The notes: generated by a model not told the origin, from the letters alone. Shown: positions 17,071 through 24,398, numbered from the stretch's first letter. The stretch: 32,768 nt of DNA from Lachnospiraceae bacterium UBA5899 (GCA_002432425.1 DJEL01000005.1:1-32768), one strand, 5' to 3'. Numbers and translations: made by a program.

Positions 17071-17241
17071 TTACAATCCCCATTTCCTTATGATGTGTTT
17101 TGCCAGAAGCTCATTTATTTCTTTATGTCGAGGAACTTGTTCTTCATCATCTCCTCTTTGGTATATGTCGTGGTCCCCACCATGTCTTACCAGTCTAAAA
17201 CCTGCTTTTTCGAGCTTCTTTACTAAATCTCTTTGTTTCAT
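17071..17241 (-). CDS. hicA: HicA-type mRNA interferase toxin (cassette 1)
   Basis: A 56-residue protein with the HicA double-stranded-RNA-binding-like pattern: MKQRDLVKKLEKAGFRLVRH, GGDHDIY (catalytic His) and QVPRHKEINELLAKHI. HicA proteins cleave mRNA and cause growth arrest. The ATG at 17241 has AAAGGAGG five bases upstream, and a consensus promoter lies directly before it. In this cassette the toxin gene precedes the antitoxin, the usual hicAB order. Confidence 0.9.
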   Translation of the reverse strand: MKQRDLVKKLEKAGFRLVRHGGDHDIYQRGDDEEQVPRHKEINELLAKHIIRKWGL

Positions 17242-17263
17242 TCTTACCTCCTTTCTAATTTAT

Positions 17264-17319
17264 ATTATACACACTCTATACTTATTTGTCAACTAAAAGT
17301 GTGTATTTTATACTTATTT
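17264..17319 (-). promoter_or_regulatory. hicAB cassette 1 promoter with probable HicB operator
   Basis: Minus strand: TTGACA (17292-17287), 17-bp spacer, TATAAT (17269-17264), a perfect sigma-A promoter. An inverted repeat tacacact/agtgtgta (17268-17275 and 17298-17305) brackets it. A direct repeat TATACTTATTT (plus strand, 17277-17287 and 17309-17319) is spaced 32 bp apart. Both suit autorepression by the HicAB complex. Confidence 0.8.
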
Positions 17320-17324
17320 TTTAT

Positions 17325-17927
17325 TCAAAATACCTTTTCTATGAGTACGGGTCTTCGTTCGTAAAGGTCGGAAATATTCCGATACAGTGCCCGGTTGAAC
17401 TCCTGCATCATTCCTACTACCTTCTGGTACTCTTCCATGCTCTGATACCTATTATACATCTGCAGCATGCACTCCATTCCCGCTATCTGTCTCCTTACTT
17501 CCTGTAGTCCCTTCTGTGCCGTTTCATTAACAGGAATGTCTACCACCTCCCTGCCGTTCGGGCTCCTGGTCTCACATGCCTGCTGCCTTGTCTGGTTCGC
17601 ACGGAAGTAAAAGTCTACCAGATAGTCGTATACTTCCCATGCTTTATCCGTATTCAGGCTCTTAGCGTGGAGCAGTGCTCCCTTCTCTGTCCAGAGATAC
17701 AGCTTACATGTCCTTTTGGAAACTACTTCGAAATTTTCGAAGCGGTTCTTGAACTGTTTCAATTCCTCTCCGGTTAAGAGGATATAATGCTTTCCCTCTA
17801 CAAATCTCCTTCTGTTGTTTATAAAGTTTTGCTGGATTTTGATGTCCTCCGTTTCATAAGCTTCTGCAATCTGCTTTGTTGTTAATACTCTTTGTCCTTT
17901 TACCTCGATAGTCTGCAACTTATCCAT
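17325..17927 (-). CDS. ORF6N-domain antirepressor-like protein
   Basis: A 200-residue protein with an N-terminal ORF6N DNA-binding domain (QTIEVKGQRVLTTKQIAEAY, then FINNRRRFVEGKHYILLTG and LYLWTEKGALLHAKSLNT) at residues about 5-105. A basic/helical C-terminal half has a coiled-coil segment near 145-190. ORF6N proteins act as phage antirepressors or regulators. It has a strong promoter of its own, divergent from the XRE gene at 18031, with operators in between. A stretch encoding ENFEVV is repeated at 18547-18564. Confidence 0.85.
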   Translation of the reverse strand: MDKLQTIEVKGQRVLTTKQIAEAYETEDIKIQQNFINNRRRFVEGKHYILLTGEELKQFKNRFENFEVVSKRTCKLYLWTEKGALLHAKSLNTDKAWEVYDYLVDFYFRANQTRQQACETRSPNGREVVDIPVNETAQKGLQEVRRQIAGMECMLQMYNRYQSMEEYQKVVGMMQEFNRALYRNISDLYERRPVLIEKVF

Positions 17928-17947
17928 CTTTTATTTACCTCCTTTTT

Positions 17948-18008
17948 ACATACATTGTGTATGTGTCGTGTTGTTTTGCATTGTAGTACACTTTGTATGT
18001 AATGTCAA
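17948..18008. promoter_or_regulatory. Divergent promoter/operator region of a second regulatory switch
   Basis: Minus-strand promoter TTGACA (18008-18003), 17-bp spacer, TACAAT (17985-17980) drives the ORF6N gene. A perfect dyad ACATACA-TTG-TGTATGT lies at 17948-17964, and a second imperfect copy (12 of 17 matches) at 17984-18000 fills the promoter spacer. The centres are 36 bp apart. A weaker plus-strand promoter for the XRE gene is possible (TTGCAT, 16 bp, TGTAAT). Confidence 0.7.
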
Positions 18009-18030
18009 TATTTTTTTTAGGAGATGAATT

Positions 18031-18264
18031 ATGTTTAATAAAAGACTGCGTGAAGTTCGTATGAAAAGAAAATATACCCAGCAAGCCATGGCTGACCTAC
18101 TGGGTATCACTGTTAATGCCTATCAGAAATATGAGCAGGCAGAGCGTTCTCCTTCGTTGGACTGCCTTGTTTCTATTGCTGATATACTCAATGTTTCCGT
18201 AGACTATTTACTTTGTCGTGATGCCTTTATGAAATCTCACGGAGTTTCCTTTGATGAATATTAA
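18031..18264 (+). CDS. XRE-family transcriptional regulator (second switch repressor)
   Basis: A 77-residue helix-turn-helix protein (RLREVRMKRKYTQQAMADLL then NAYQKYEQAERSPSLDCL) of the Cro/CI type. It is the only plus-strand gene in this block. The ATG at 18031 follows AGGAG by seven bases. It is divergent from the ORF6N gene and most likely binds the ACATACA dyads between them. Its last 38 bp overlap convergently with another XRE gene at 18227-18424. Confidence 0.88.
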   Translation: MFNKRLREVRMKRKYTQQAMADLLGITVNAYQKYEQAERSPSLDCLVSIADILNVSVDYLLCRDAFMKSHGVSFDEY

Positions 18265-18424
18265 ATAAGTCCTCCAGTGCATCCCATATATCAAAATCAC
18301 CTGTCCTTGTTCCCTGCTCTATTTTTTGATAATACACAAGGCTTATGTTCAGCTTATCCGCTACTTGCTGTTGTGTCATGCCTGCTGCCTTTCTGGCTTC
18401 CTTCAGGTTTTTTCTTTCTCCCAT
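18227..18424 (-). CDS. XRE-family transcriptional regulator
   Basis: A 65-residue helix-turn-helix protein (NLKEARKAAGMTQQQVADKL, SLVYYQKIEQGTR). The ATG at 18424 follows GGAGAGG. It is convergent with the plus-strand XRE gene at 18031-18264 and overlaps it by 38 bp, so the two messages are complementary at their 3' ends. It could be part of the ORF6N/XRE switch or an independent regulator in the middle operon. The target is unknown. Confidence 0.85.
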   Translation of the reverse strand: MGERKNLKEARKAAGMTQQQVADKLNISLVYYQKIEQGTRTGDFDIWDALEDLFNIHQRKLREIS

Positions 18425-18453
18425 TCCTTACCTCTCCTATCTGTTTCACAAGT

Positions 18454-18538
18454 ATGTCTTGAATTTCAAGACATGCTCCTGAAATCTTATCTCCTGCTTT
18501 ACACGAACCGTCCGGAAATTCCGGACAGTTCGTAAAGT
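18454..18538. repeat. Two strong dyads in a 140-bp intergenic region
   Basis: A perfect 10-bp dyad ATGTCTTGAA-t-TTCAAGACAT lies at 18454-18474. An 18-bp near-perfect hairpin around GTCCGGA...TCCGGAC lies at 18497-18538, with one U-G pair (minus strand) and a 2-nt bulge. A third dyad, GAACTACTT/AAGTAGTTC, starts at about 18546 and includes the stop of the next gene. None has a T-run, so they are not simple terminators. Confidence 0.7.
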
Positions 18539-18563
18539 ACCTTGGGAACTACTTCGAAATTTT

Positions 18564-18851
18564 CTAAGTAGTTCTACATCCCTCTTTTACAATCTCGATT
18601 GCTCTCTCCAGTCCTCTGTTGAAGAAATCATCATAGATTTCATCCAAGCAAGGACATATCTCATGCACATACTCGGCAAAATCTGTATATGAAAGCTCTC
18701 TTTCCTCTCTCAACTGCTCCATAACTTTGTCCACATCAAATGCTACAGGTTCTTCGTCCACAATTTCGCAAAATCTTTCGTACTCATCCTGGCTATTTAC
18801 AGATTCACTTATCCTGTCTCTCAGGCTCTGCGCATCAATCAACTTTTTCAT
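18564..18851 (-). CDS. Hypothetical small phage protein
   Basis: A 95-residue acidic helical protein (MKKLIDAQSLRDRISESV, VAFDVDKVMEQLREERELSY). The segment AFDVDKVMEQL resembles a motif seen in many small Clostridia phage proteins of unknown function. The ATG at 18851 follows GGAGAGG and touches the stop of the ArpU/RinA-like gene. The stop codon lies in a stem-loop (GAACTACTTAG...AAGTAGTTC). No function can be assigned. Confidence 0.65.
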   Translation of the reverse strand: MKKLIDAQSLRDRISESVNSQDEYERFCEIVDEEPVAFDVDKVMEQLREERELSYTDFAEYVHEICPCLDEIYDDFFNRGLERAIEIVKEGCRTT

Positions 18852-19274
18852 TTACTTTACCTCTCCTATATATTTTCCGACCTGGTATACCATTTTGAAT
18901 ACAATACGTTTCATCTGGCGCTCGCTGTATCGGGTTCCTGTTATCTGCAAGTATGGAACCGGCTTCTTACCGTCGCCCGTCCAGTACCGTTCTCTGATAA
19001 CCTTCTGCTCCTCCGGACGGAGATTGTTGTAACAAAACTCCACCGCTTCTATCTCCTGCTTGTTTCGGTATGCATAGGCGGACGTCATTTTCAATGCTTT
19101 CGCTTCGGTCACTGACTGCGGTTTGTTTTCCTCTTCCTTGGCATCCCGGAATATATTTGTTTCCGGTGGCTGCTGGGTCATGATAACCTCTTCCAGATAT
19201 TCATCATACTTCCGCTTCGTTTTTGGGTACCGCCGTATGATTGTTTCGATAATTCTCCACGCATCCCTTTCCAC
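18852..19274 (-). CDS. ArpU/RinA-like late-gene transcription activator
   Basis: A 140-residue protein with the pattern of the ArpU/RinA family. The N-terminal YPKTKRKYDEYLEEVIM and central KMTSAYAYRNKQEIEAVEFC precede a C-terminal sigma-70 region-4-like HTH (LRPEEQKVIRERYW, TGTRYSERQMKRIVFKMVYQ). In related phages these proteins activate the terminase/morphogenesis promoter. Here the gene is upstream of the packaging operon in the same direction, which fits that role. The last codons run into a Shine-Dalgarno site for the next gene. Confidence 0.78.
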   Translation of the reverse strand: MERDAWRIIETIIRRYPKTKRKYDEYLEEVIMTQQPPETNIFRDAKEEENKPQSVTEAKALKMTSAYAYRNKQEIEAVEFCYNNLRPEEQKVIRERYWTGDGKKPVPYLQITGTRYSERQMKRIVFKMVYQVGKYIGEVK

Positions 19275-19275
19275 G

Positions 19276-19431
19276 TTATCCCTCCTCTTTTACCTTTTCC
19301 TTGTACCTGCCGTCCTTGGTGTAGTTGATATACACCGGCTTCGTCCGTCCTACCCGCATGGCTGCTGCCGGAACGTTCTTCTGCATCCCGGAATATACCT
19401 TCTCCTTACTCGGTGTCTGCTCCGCTATCAT
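19276..19431 (-). CDS. Hypothetical small basic protein
   Basis: A 51-residue basic peptide (MIAEQTPSKEKVYSGMQKNV, then RVGRTKPVYINYTKDGRYKE). I chose the ATG at 19431 because AGGAGG lies 5 nt upstream, whereas longer readings start without a good site. It overlaps the end of the previous gene by 26 bp and lies just before the late activator gene. No family recognised. It is probably a real coupled gene but its function is unknown. Confidence 0.55.
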   Translation of the reverse strand: MIAEQTPSKEKVYSGMQKNVPAAAMRVGRTKPVYINYTKDGRYKEKVKEEG

Positions 19432-19696
19432 GTCTTCCTCCTGCCAGCTCATCGGCTCTTTTTTTCCACTTTGTGACTTCTCTACACTTTTCTTCATATA
19501 ACCTGTCCATCTCCTCTATCTGTTCCGGTGTAAGACCTGTGTTCTCGTAATCTCTCAATTTTGCCAGTGCTCCATACACCTTTTGTGCTGTCTGCTCTTT
19601 AATGACCGCCCCTTTGCTTAAATGTTTCCTCTTTACGCCTTTCAGCGCCCAGTTTCCGCAGTTATCCGTTTCTATCAATCTGCTGTTTTCCTTCAT
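19406..19696 (-). CDS. Conserved phage protein with ENTGLTPEQI motif
   Basis: A 96-residue helical protein. It has the short KLRDYENTGLTPEQIEEMD motif that is very common in small Firmicutes phage proteins of unknown function, followed by a coiled-coil C-terminus. The start is the ATG at 19696, seven bases after GGAGG. The N-terminal ETDNCGNWALKGV segment is typical as well. Function unknown; it lies between a zinc-binding HNH-like protein and the small basic gene before the late activator. Confidence 0.7.
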   Translation of the reverse strand: MKENSRLIETDNCGNWALKGVKRKHLSKGAVIKEQTAQKVYGALAKLRDYENTGLTPEQIEEMDRLYEEKCREVTKWKKRADELAGGRHDSGADTE

Positions 19697-19698
19697 TT

Positions 19699-20088
19699 TC
19701 AATCCTCCAAAAATACAAACCCGTCCGGGATGCCTGCTGCCAGCTTTTGGCATACCTGCTGCCGCTCGGACTCATCCAGTACGTTCTTTCCGAATATCTC
19801 CCGGAAGTTCAGCGCCGGATATGCCTTTTCAAATGCCCTCTGGGCATCCTTTTCCAGTAGCCGGCGGATGGCATCGTTTCGGTGGACTGCTTCCGGTCCA
19901 CCATCGTAGGTATGGTGATTTATACACAGATAAACTTTCAAGCCGTATTTCTCCGAAAGTCTCCGGTTCTTTCCGCCATACATCACATGATGTTCTTCCA
20001 GGTTCCCGTGCCGGCTGTAGTTATGATGCAGTTTCATGCACAGGTAGCAGGTTTTATCCTCTTTACTGTGCATGATTGACTTGCTCAT
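19699..20088 (-). CDS. Phage HNH-like zinc-binding protein (putative nuclease)
   Basis: A 129-residue protein with a zinc-finger/HNH-like core: CYLCMKLHHNYSRHG, LEEHHVMYGGKNRRLSEKYG and VYLCINHHTYDGGPEAVHRN. This layout (CxxC, HHV, CxxHH) is found in a widespread family of small phage proteins thought to be nucleases or recombination-associated. The start overlaps the preceding gene by 4 bp (ATGA). It lies in the middle operon, away from the packaging HNH gene, so it is a separate enzyme. Nuclease activity is inferred. Confidence 0.7.
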   Translation of the reverse strand: MSKSIMHSKEDKTCYLCMKLHHNYSRHGNLEEHHVMYGGKNRRLSEKYGLKVYLCINHHTYDGGPEAVHRNDAIRRLLEKDAQRAFEKAYPALNFREIFGKNVLDESERQQVCQKLAAGIPDGFVFLED

Positions 20089-20495
20089 CGTGACTCCATG
20101 GTCTTTTTACTGGATGTCACCGTTTCCACCACGATTGTGCCTTTATTGGTGCGGCGTAATGTACCTTTGACTCCGTTTCCGGTGTCAACCGTTACCTTTG
20201 CCACATCCTCGTTTTCTATATAGACCAGCGCCTCTTTCATAATTGCTTCGGTTTCCGGGAAGTCCTCCCGGAACAGGCGGATGATGTTTTCCTCCGCTGT
20301 TCTCTTGGCTTTTACCTTTTCCTGTGCCGCCTTTGCTTCCTCGCAGGAACATTTTTCCGTTGCCCACTTATCAAGCTGCTCCTGATTTGCCATTCCTGAT
20401 GTGTGTAAAATCATGGTCTGTCCGCAGTACATGCAGGTTCCTGTCTGTTTTGCTACGCCTTCCGGCATCTCCCTACTCTGTTCTGTAGTGCTCAT
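20085..20495 (-). CDS. Hypothetical zinc-ribbon protein
   Basis: A 136-residue protein with an N-terminal zinc-ribbon-like CMYCGQTM...KCSCEEAK pattern, a helical middle (VKAKRTAEENIIRLFREDFP) and a C-terminal beta segment (GTLRRTNKGTIVVETVTS). I chose the ATG at 20495 over a GTG three codons upstream. It overlaps the long gene at 20473-21702 by 23 bp. The function is not recognised; similar small Cys proteins occur in Lachnospiraceae prophages near PcfJ genes. Confidence 0.6.
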   Translation of the reverse strand: MSTTEQSREMPEGVAKQTGTCMYCGQTMILHTSGMANQEQLDKWATEKCSCEEAKAAQEKVKAKRTAEENIIRLFREDFPETEAIMKEALVYIENEDVAKVTVDTGNGVKGTLRRTNKGTIVVETVTSSKKTMESR

Positions 20496-21702
20496 CTGCT
20501 CCACGCTCCTCTCCCATTTCTTCCAGCTGTTCCACCACTGCTGCCAGATGCTCCATATTGGTCTTGACTTTGCTCATCTCCTCTTTGTCAATCAGCAGTT
20601 TTTTATACATCTTCATAGTGTGTGCCACTTTTAATGCCAGTTCCTCGGCTTCCTCCTGCAGCTTGTAGTAGGGGTCTTCCACTATGTTTCCGTCCTGCTG
20701 CTCCGGTTCCCGTTCTGTTTCCACGGTTTCGCTTTCGCTGCTCTCTGCATCTGTGGCAGGTTCCTCTTCCTGCTCTGTCTCTGTATCAACTTCCGCGGGC
20801 TCGGTGTCCTCTGTCTCCTCCTGCTTTTCCGTTTTGGGTGGCTCGTTTTTGTGCGACGTCGCACAGGCTCCCGCTTCTGTCTTTTCGGGCTTTTCCGGTG
20901 TTTTCGGCTCTTCCTTTACCGGCTCCACAGCCTCCAACATGGGCCCGTAAAAATTCGTCCATGTATCCGGACCGTAAGAGTCCCGGTAAATGGACTCTAC
21001 TTCCTCCAGGAATGCCTCCCATGTCAGCTTCTTGGTTTCTTTGGTTGTCACGGTCTTATAGGCTACGCCTCTGTCTGCATCATACAGAAACATATATATG
21101 ATGCCTTTGTTGAATGCGCCGTACTCGGACGGATTTATCAGCTCTACCTGCTGCTTCCGCATCTCCTCCGTGTGTTCCTGTTCCAACTGCATTTTTAGAA
21201 CCATGTTCAGGATGTCCTTTTTGTCCTGCTGCCGGAAAAACTCAATGATGCACTTCTGAAATGCTGTGTATACTCTTTCTGTCTCTTCCTGCGTCGGTTC
21301 TTCTGATGCCTGCTGCCGGTTAAAATTCTTAAAGTCCATTATATCGGACACCGTGCTCTTGTCTGTGAGGAGCTGGCAGTCCTCGTCCGATAGGGTAAGC
21401 ATTTCCTGCAGCTTCGATACTCCGAAATTTTTGTATTCCGGGAGCAGCTCCGTTGAGTTGCCCCCTATGGAAAACTTGGACGTGATTGCCATGAAGCGCT
21501 GCGTGGTGGAGCGATGCAGGCCGTATTCCTTCTGGGCAAATTCGTAAATGTCTGCTGCCCCGTCCTGCCTGTAGCTTTCCTGCTCTTCAATCTCTTTCAG
21601 CCGGTAGCCTATGTAGACAAAGTTCTCCGCCGTTTCATTCAGTTTTTTTCTGATATCGTCTTTCATTGCCTGCCACTGCCATAATGTTATCTGTCCTTCC
21701 AT
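20473..21702 (-). CDS. Hypothetical protein with DUF3102-like N-terminus, acidic linker and coiled coil
   Basis: A 409-residue protein. Residues about 15-100 (NETAENFVYIGYRLKEIEEQ, EYGLHRSTTQRFMAI) resemble DUF3102-type DNA/plasmid-associated proteins. Residues about 260-345 form an acidic Glu/Pro/Thr linker, and 346-400 a coiled coil. Inside the linker, codons 280-284 (CATSH) are encoded by a 16-bp perfect palindrome that recurs at 32680-32695. It lies directly after the PcfJ gene. The role is unknown, possibly in replication or segregation of the phage. Confidence 0.65.
   Translation of the reverse strand: MEGQITLWQWQAMKDDIRKKLNETAENFVYIGYRLKEIEEQESYRQDGAADIYEFAQKEYGLHRSTTQRFMAITSKFSIGGNSTELLPEYKNFGVSKLQEMLTLSDEDCQLLTDKSTVSDIMDFKNFNRQQASEEPTQEETERVYTAFQKCIIEFFRQQDKKDILNMVLKMQLEQEHTEEMRKQQVELINPSEYGAFNKGIIYMFLYDADRGVAYKTVTTKETKKLTWEAFLEEVESIYRDSYGPDTWTNFYGPMLEAVEPVKEEPKTPEKPEKTEAGACATSHKNEPPKTEKQEETEDTEPAEVDTETEQEEEPATDAESSESETVETEREPEQQDGNIVEDPYYKLQEEAEELALKVAHTMKMYKKLLIDKEEMSKVKTNMEHLAAVVEQLEEMGEERGADEHYRTE
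20850..20865. repeat. 16-bp perfect palindrome TGTGCGACGTCGCACA, copy 1 (inside coding linker)
   Basis: A perfect palindrome located in the acidic linker of the 409-residue protein, encoding CATSH. An identical 19-nt block (TTTT plus 15 bp of the palindrome) recurs at 32677-32695 outside any gene. Confidence 0.9.
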
Positions 21703-21717
21703 TCCTTTTCTCCTTCC

Positions 21718-23802
21718 TTAGATGGCTGCTACCTTTACCGGTATCCGCACTTTTTCCTGTTTCATTTCCTCTTTTTTCAGCCTTTTTTTGACTTCCATCA
21801 TCCACTTTCGTGCAAAGTCCTTGGCTTCCTCCGGCGCTTCCCTGTTGTATATAGACCGGAGCTGTTTTAAGGATGCCACATTGGTGATTTCCACCGTACA
21901 GTATGACTCATCCGGCCGCTCCTTCCGCCGCATAAATACCACGACTGTTTCACCTTTCACAACCCTGTCGAAATAGCCTCCCACGCAGTTATGGTTCATA
22001 TGCCCTTCTTTCGTGAAATCCGACTTCTTTTCCGGTACTTTGATGAAAAATTCGTCATCCTCGAACCCATACAGTTCTTTCAGCTTCGGTACCATCTTGG
22101 CATATTCTTTATTTTTCTTCCGGACCGCCATATCCTCTATCTTGTTTTTTCTTGCCCTCTGCTCCTCTACTGCCATATCATGTGCCTGACGGAAATGTTT
22201 TGGAAACAGTACCATATCATTTCCCATGTTCCACCCGCAGAATGCTGCAGCTTCCAGGTAATCCAGATAATCACCGTAGTCTCTTTTTTCTTCCAGCACG
22301 TTTGTGTAATACCGGTACATCCTTGCCGGTGATGCATACTGCAGAATTTCCCTTATACTTCTTTCGTCAAAATATTGCTTGAAAAACTGCAGCTCCGTCC
22401 GTGTCATGTGATACCCTAATTCTTCCGTGGCACGCATCAGCCTGATTTCTCTTGCGGATGCATCGTATTTCAATGCTTCCAGCATCAGGTTTTTACTGAT
22501 GCCCAGTGTCTCCCACGGCTTTTTCCCCGGTTTCAGGGACATCTTCTCCTGCAGAATGTCCAATGCCAGCCGCCGGAACCCCATTTTGATAAAGTATTCC
22601 ACTTCCGGGCACCGGTACAATGAACGCATCATCCGATACACATTTATAAATGCTCCCGGACTTTTCTTTAACGCCTGTTCTATAGGGATATACCGGATAC
22701 TGGTTTCCTGCCTCTCCTTTTTCAGATTTTTCCAGTAGATGCGTGCATCTCCAAACTCATAATAGTTGTAATAATATCCGTGCCTGTTTGGTTCATTGGT
22801 ATACGTGCACCACCGGCTTACTCCTGTGCTTTTATACGGGCCATATTCATAATGTCCGTACCGGTACATGGTGTCGTCGTATATCTCCCTTACCTCTTCC
22901 TGAAGATAATATCCCGGCTTCCAGCCGTTCTGCTTTCTTGCTATCAGCAACGCCTTAAATCTTCTCGCCACCCATCCGGAATCGTCTTTCAGTCTCTGAA
23001 TCAGCGCCACGGTTCTGTTCAGACTTAAATTCTGTGTTCCGTTCCACGGCTTCAATACTGCTTTCTTTTTGCAGGTCTCACATCTGCATTCCTTGTCCCT
23101 TTTGGGATTTCTTACCGTAATACTGCTGCCGCACTGCATGCACATGGCTTTCTTCTCCGCTTTTCTGTCCTCTGCATGATAAAAGATGTATCTTTCCGTG
23201 TAGAAACCGTATTCTTTTACCCAGTTCTCAAAATCACTCGGGATTTCCGGTACCAGTGCCATGTTTTCATCTATCCCGTCCGTCTCTCTTTTATGTTTCT
23301 CCGTCAGCTTTTCCTTTCGGATTTCATCCTGGAACTGTTTTATCAGCGTTTTTACCTCGCACCGTTCCGCGTCCAGATACCGGTTCACCATTTCCGCAGA
23401 TGTCTTATCTGCATAAAATCCTGTCCGGTACAACATTCCCTCTTCGCTTCCATCGTTGCAGTTTCCCCAGCTATACAGGCTTTCAATGTCCCCACTTCCC
23501 CATTTTTCTTCCTGCATTTTGTAAGTGCCCTGTTCTCTTTTGGTCTTGTCCAAAAAAATTTCAAACCGTGGCTCCTGCAGTCCTGCTGCCAGGTCCTTAC
23601 GCATATACATAGACACCCGAAGAATATTGTCCTGGCACATATCCGCCCGGAAGTATATATATCTTTGATACACGGGAAATCTGTGGTTTGCTTTCCACGT
23701 ATATTCCGTTCGTTTCCATTCCGGCACATCCTCTTTCACGAGCCGCAGTATCTCTTCCGTGGCCGGAATCGGCGGAAGCTTTTCAAGCATTTTCTTTTTC
23801 AT
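21718..23802 (-). CDS. PcfJ-like protein
   Basis: A 694-residue protein of the PcfJ family, first known from conjugative plasmids and frequent in Clostridia phages. The diagnostic C-terminal motif HMNHNCVGGYFDRVVKGETV is at residues 601-620, followed by VVFMRR and SYCTVEI. A zinc finger C221-x2-C224...C241-x2-C244 precedes it. The start ATG at 23802 has AAGGAGG nine bases upstream and overlaps the PcfK/AcrIIA9-like gene by 20 bp. The molecular function is unknown; coupling to a PcfK-like gene is characteristic. Confidence 0.88.
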   Translation of the reverse strand: MKKKMLEKLPPIPATEEILRLVKEDVPEWKRTEYTWKANHRFPVYQRYIYFRADMCQDNILRVSMYMRKDLAAGLQEPRFEIFLDKTKREQGTYKMQEEKWGSGDIESLYSWGNCNDGSEEGMLYRTGFYADKTSAEMVNRYLDAERCEVKTLIKQFQDEIRKEKLTEKHKRETDGIDENMALVPEIPSDFENWVKEYGFYTERYIFYHAEDRKAEKKAMCMQCGSSITVRNPKRDKECRCETCKKKAVLKPWNGTQNLSLNRTVALIQRLKDDSGWVARRFKALLIARKQNGWKPGYYLQEEVREIYDDTMYRYGHYEYGPYKSTGVSRWCTYTNEPNRHGYYYNYYEFGDARIYWKNLKKERQETSIRYIPIEQALKKSPGAFINVYRMMRSLYRCPEVEYFIKMGFRRLALDILQEKMSLKPGKKPWETLGISKNLMLEALKYDASAREIRLMRATEELGYHMTRTELQFFKQYFDERSIREILQYASPARMYRYYTNVLEEKRDYGDYLDYLEAAAFCGWNMGNDMVLFPKHFRQAHDMAVEEQRARKNKIEDMAVRKKNKEYAKMVPKLKELYGFEDDEFFIKVPEKKSDFTKEGHMNHNCVGGYFDRVVKGETVVVFMRRKERPDESYCTVEITNVASLKQLRSIYNREAPEEAKDFARKWMMEVKKRLKKEEMKQEKVRIPVKVAAI

Positions 23803-24304
23803 CTGCCTTTGCCTCCTTCTTTTCATCTGCAAGGTAATATTCCCGAATAATGGTCTTTGCTCTTCCCATTCCCGGAATACCCAGCTTTACCTTTCCGCTG
23901 AAACCTGCTGCCTTCTGGATATCCTTGTCCACGTCCAGCATGTTTTTGTACGACCACCGGAGCAGTGCCCCCATACATCCTTTCAGGCTCTTATCCTTCC
24001 GCCGTATGGCTGCTGCCAGCTTCTCGTTGTCCATACACTGGGATTTCAGATATTCTGTCCAGTCTTTCATGATTTCCGCCGGCTTAAGGTCTTGCTCCTC
24101 CGTTTCTATCTTTCCAACAGCTGCCATCATGGTGTCGGTCAGTTCTTCAATCTCACCCGATGCATACAGTTCCGCCATTTCCAGCGGTATCCCGTTCTCT
24201 TCCGCCAGCTTTTTCAGATTTTCTATATCACCTTCCGCTTTCAATCCTTCTGCGGTTTTATTGATTTCTTCCGCAGAATCCATATTTCCAAACAAATCAA
24301 ACAT
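23783..24304 (-). CDS. PcfK/AcrIIA9-like protein, candidate anti-CRISPR
   Basis: A 173-residue protein. The N-terminal half is acidic and helical (INKTAEGLKAEGDIENLKKL). The C-terminal half follows the PcfK-like pattern: MKDWTEYLKSQCMDNEKLAA, KSLKGCMGALLRWSYKN and RAKTIIREYYLADE. AcrIIA9, a Cas9 inhibitor, belongs to a PcfK-like family, and such genes are typically next to pcfJ as here. The assignment is by pattern, with divergence in the C-terminal YYDED-type region. The ATG at 24304 follows AAAGGAG. A GNRA-type hairpin lies directly upstream of that site. Confidence 0.55.
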   Translation of the reverse strand: MFDLFGNMDSAEEINKTAEGLKAEGDIENLKKLAEENGIPLEMAELYASGEIEELTDTMMAAVGKIETEEQDLKPAEIMKDWTEYLKSQCMDNEKLAAAIRRKDKSLKGCMGALLRWSYKNMLDVDKDIQKAAGFSGKVKLGIPGMGRAKTIIREYYLADEKKEAKADEKENA

Positions 24305-24318
24305 TCTTACTCCTTTCC

Positions 24319-24338
24319 GGCAGGGATTTCTCCCTGCC
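24319..24338 (-). promoter_or_regulatory. Hairpin with GAAA tetraloop before a ribosome-binding site
   Basis: Minus strand: GGCAGGGA-GAAA-TCCCTGCC, a perfect 8-bp stem closed by a GNRA loop. The ribosome-binding site GGAAAGGAG begins immediately after the stem. No T-run follows, so it is not a terminator. It is likely a 5' stability or translation-control element. Confidence 0.7.
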
Positions 24339-24398
24339 TCACACTGACATGTTTTCAATTTTTTGTGATACATATTTGAACCATTGCATGGCAAATAC

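Noticed and set aside
17064..17081. GGGGATT/AATCCCC hairpin at the hicA stop, considered as a terminator
   Set aside because: No T-run after the stem on the minus strand and hicB follows; more likely a minor mRNA structure between hicA and hicB.
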